This document shows, piece after piece, positions 50,996-53,349 of a stretch of 53,349 nt of DNA. The stretch comes from an uncultured Lewinella sp. Its GTDB lineage: Bacteria; Bacteroidota; Bacteroidia; Chitinophagales; Saprospiraceae. The notes beneath the pieces were generated by a model that saw only the letters and a program-made list of their open reading frames with translations, had not been told where the DNA came from and searched no databases. A program made the position numbers and the translations under genes. The DNA lies in NCBI GenBank assembly GCA_913057785.1, contig CAJXPD010000030.1, positions 1 to 53,349 of the forward strand. Reading direction: 5' to 3'. Within the stretch, counting starts at the first letter, position 1, and each line of letters starts with the position of its first letter.

Positions 50996-53349
50996 ATGAA
51001 ACGACTATTACACCGGTTCAGTTTGTCGGTGGTAATGGTACTGTTTGCCTGCTCTTTTGTATTAGCGCAGAAGACGGTAACCGGAACTGTTACTGATGGA
51101 GAAACACAAGAACCACTTATCGGAGCAAGTATCCTGGTAACAGGTACAAGTTCAGGTACAATCACAGACATCGACGGTACCTATTCAATTTCACTTCCCG
51201 ATGGTGCCGAGTCCCTCACGATTTCTTACACAGGCTTTTCCACACAAACAATCGAGATCGGATCTCAATCAGTTATTGATGTAGCTATGGCTGCAGGAGA
51301 ACTGCTTGATGAAGTCGTGGTTGTTGGGTATGGTACTCAAAGAGAAAAAGAAATTACTTCAGCGGTGACTTCAGTAGATGCGGAGGAGTTTAACCAAGGC
51401 CCAATTACTGACCCTGCTCAATTATTGCAAGGTAAGGTAGCTGGTTTGCAGGTATACAACCGTGGTGGTGACCCTAACGGCCAGAGTAATGTGGTACGTT
51501 TGAGAGGTATCTCAACGGTTGGTGCGAACACAGAGCCCCTTGTAGTTATAGATGGTGTAATTGGTGCATCACTAGCTAACGTTGACCCTAACGATATCGA
51601 AAGCATGAGCGTTTTGAAGGACGGTTCTGCTGCGGCTATCTATGGTTCTCGTGGATCTTCTGGGGTAATTTTGGTAACCACTCGCTCTGGTAGTGCCGGT
51701 AGCGGCAAAGTAGACTTCTCTTATAATGGCCAACTAGGTACTTCTACAGCTTTCAACACAGTTCCTGTGATGAACAGAGATGAATTCCTAGCTACTGGTG
51801 GAACTGATTTGGGTTCTGATACCAACTGGGCTGACGAAGTAACACGTGCAGGTACTAGCAATGTACACAGTTTAGCTGCCTCAGGTGGTTTCGGAAACAC
51901 AAGTTTCCGTGTATCTGGTAACTATCGTAATGTAGATGGTATTCTTCAGGGTTCTGGATTTGAGCAATTCAACGGTCGTTTGAACTTCTCTTCTAAAGCG
52001 CTAAATGATCGCCTATCTATTGATTTCAACTCTTCCTTTACTAATCGTAATTCTGAATTCGGCTTCCGTGAAGCATTGCGTTATGCAGTTTTGTATAACC
52101 CAACTGCTCCAGTAATGGGTGCTGACGCTCCATTCGAATTCGCAAGCGATCAGTACGGTGGTTTCTTTGAGACGCTTGGTCTATTTGATAGCTTCAACCC
52201 AGTAGCTATCTACCGACAAAACTCCAACCTTGGAAAGCGTAACGAGTCAACTTACGGTGCTCGTCTAAACTATAAGATCACTGACGAATTGTCTATCACA
52301 GGTAGAATTGGACAACAAAATACTACTATCGACAACAGAGAATACTATCCTACTACTTCTTTGTTCCGTGGTAATGCGACCAGTCCAACACGTAAGGGCC
52401 TTGCCAGATTCTACAACCAGAATACTAGCTTCAGCTTGTACGAAGCTTTTGGTACCTACATTACTGATGTTGGAAGCGGTGACCTAACTATTACTGCTGG
52501 TTATTCTTACCAAGAGAACAATTTCCAAGATAACTTCTTGGAACTAGGTGACTTCCCTGACAACTCTCAGGACTTCAGCAATATCATCGAATCTTCTCAG
52601 GACTTACTAAACGCTGGTTTTATCAGTGCTAACAGTAACGCTTCTCCTAATGAGAAGATTATTGCCTTCTTCGCCAGAGCAAACCTTACGCTTGATAATG
52701 CCATCTTCTTGAACGCTTCTATTCGTCGAGAAGGATCTACCAAGCTAGGTGCTGATAACCGTTGGGGTATCTTCCCAGCATTTGGTGTTGGTGTTGACTT
52801 GAACAACTATTTATCACTTAACAACGTAGATCTTTTCAAAGTAAGATTAGGCTACGGTGTAACTGGTGCCCTGCCTGGTCCAAACGGACTATCTCAGCCC
52901 ATACGCCAAATCGTAAACGGCGGGGACGGAAGTGTTTCTACCGAGTTGGTCCGAGCTGCTAACCCTGACCTCAAGTGGGAAGAAAAAGGAGAATTGAACT
53001 TAGGTATTGAGTTCGGCATGGGACGCTTCACTGCTACCCTAGATCTTTACAACCGTAACATCCAGGATTTCATTTTGGAAAGAACAGTTGATGCAGCCGT
53101 ATTCGGTGTAGATCGTCGTTGGGAAAATGCTGGTAAATTGAATACTCAAGGTCTAGAATTGACCTTAGGATTGGATGCCATTGCTACTAGTAAAGTAAGA
53201 TGGAACACAGGTCTAGTATTGAGTACTTACAGAACTGTTTTGGACGAATACGTGATTCCTCAACAAGTACTTGGTAACCTTGGTGCTCCTGGTCAGAACG
53301 GTACTAACATGATCCGTGTAGCGGAAGGTGAAGAGATCGGTCAGATTTG
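50996..53349 (+). CDS. SusC/RagA-like TonB-dependent outer-membrane receptor (cut by the right edge)
   Basis: 784 codons up to the edge with no stop; partial at the 3' end. Signal peptide MKRLLHRFSLSVVMVLFACS... AQ, then the carboxypeptidase-regulatory-like domain (KTVTGTVTDGETQEPLIGAS, TDIDGTYSI), the TonB-box-like EVVVVGYGTQ, the plug (LLQGKVAGLQVYNRGGDPN, PLVVIDGVIG, MSVLKDGSAAAIYG) and a barrel. It is a full-domain paralogue of the receptor at 26762-29563 (shared GFEQ, NPTAP, GGFFETLGLFD). A susD partner would be expected to the right of the window. Function: TonB-driven import of an oligosaccharide or other large ligand. Confidence 0.95.
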   Translation, partial: MKRLLHRFSLSVVMVLFACSFVLAQKTVTGTVTDGETQEPLIGASILVTGTSSGTITDIDGTYSISLPDGAESLTISYTGFSTQTIEIGSQSVIDVAMAAGELLDEVVVVGYGTQREKEITSAVTSVDAEEFNQGPITDPAQLLQGKVAGLQVYNRGGDPNGQSNVVRLRGISTVGANTEPLVVIDGVIGASLANVDPNDIESMSVLKDGSAAAIYGSRGSSGVILVTTRSGSAGSGKVDFSYNGQLGTSTAFNTVPVMNRDEFLATGGTDLGSDTNWADEVTRAGTSNVHSLAASGGFGNTSFRVSGNYRNVDGILQGSGFEQFNGRLNFSSKALNDRLSIDFNSSFTNRNSEFGFREALRYAVLYNPTAPVMGADAPFEFASDQYGGFFETLGLFDSFNPVAIYRQNSNLGKRNESTYGARLNYKITDELSITGRIGQQNTTIDNREYYPTTSLFRGNATSPTRKGLARFYNQNTSFSLYEAFGTYITDVGSGDLTITAGYSYQENNFQDNFLELGDFPDNSQDFSNIIESSQDLLNAGFISANSNASPNEKIIAFFARANLTLDNAIFLNASIRREGSTKLGADNRWGIFPAFGVGVDLNNYLSLNNVDLFKVRLGYGVTGALPGPNGLSQPIRQIVNGGDGSVSTELVRAANPDLKWEEKGELNLGIEFGMGRFTATLDLYNRNIQDFILERTVDAAVFGVDRRWENAGKLNTQGLELTLGLDAIATSKVRWNTGLVLSTYRTVLDEYVIPQQVLGNLGAPGQNGTNMIRVAEGEEIGQI

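Overview
The window is 53 kb of chromosome from a Bacteroidota bacterium, most likely a marine Saprospiria relative (Lewinella-like). The evidence is type B T9SS sorting tails (PNGDGxND ... FDRWG), a type A T9SS tail, SusC/RagA receptors, a one-protein hybrid two-component system, TAnnTTTG-type promoters and weak Shine-Dalgarno use. No phage, plasmid or complete insertion sequence is visible. The last gene, a SusC receptor, is cut by the right edge.

Layout. 0.2-5 kb: a secreted two-lobed acetylxylan-esterase-like hydrolase, two tandem paralogous secreted proteins of unknown function behind a promoter with a perfect 18-bp palindrome, and a small four-helix membrane protein. 5-18 kb: a hybrid two-component regulator, a STAS protein, a patatin-like phospholipase divergent from two tandem FAD oxidoreductases, and a 1364-residue lipoprotein joining SGNH, propeller, HEAT and cytochrome c modules. 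18-32 kb: a 187-bp foldback MITE-like element, an FtsX-type permease, a large GAF protein, two T9SS cargo proteins, an orphan SusC-like receptor lacking the usual N-terminal domain, a six-hairpin glycosidase lipoprotein and a Rieske oxygenase.

32.3-35.6 kb is the most interesting part. It is a visibly AT-rich island on the 3' side of a tRNA-Asp gene. It holds a small helix-turn-helix protein, an array of six 10-bp direct repeats, a radical SAM/SPASM protein and a 78-residue peptide whose only cysteines (56, 58, 62) lie in a short C-terminal tail, followed by a hairpin and a terminator. I read this as a compact, probably undescribed RiPP cassette, with the HTH protein and repeat array as its likely switch. 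No protease or exporter is visible beside it.

36-46 kb is mostly housekeeping: accA, a DUF6913-like gene overlapping dapA, two Spy/CpxP-like proteins (one with a T9SS tail), a ComM/YifB ATPase, a secreted CotH-kinase-like protein, and a minus-strand pair encoding a triple glycogen-binding-module protein and a two-lobed retropepsin-like protease. A 0.9-kb stretch without a convincing gene (45.9-46.8 kb) ends in a strong minus-strand terminator and may encode a non-coding RNA. 46.8-53.3 kb: a tightly overlapping three-gene ABC importer (TrpXYZ-like), a secreted esterase and a full-domain SusC receptor that is a paralogue of the orphan at 26.8-29.6 kb.
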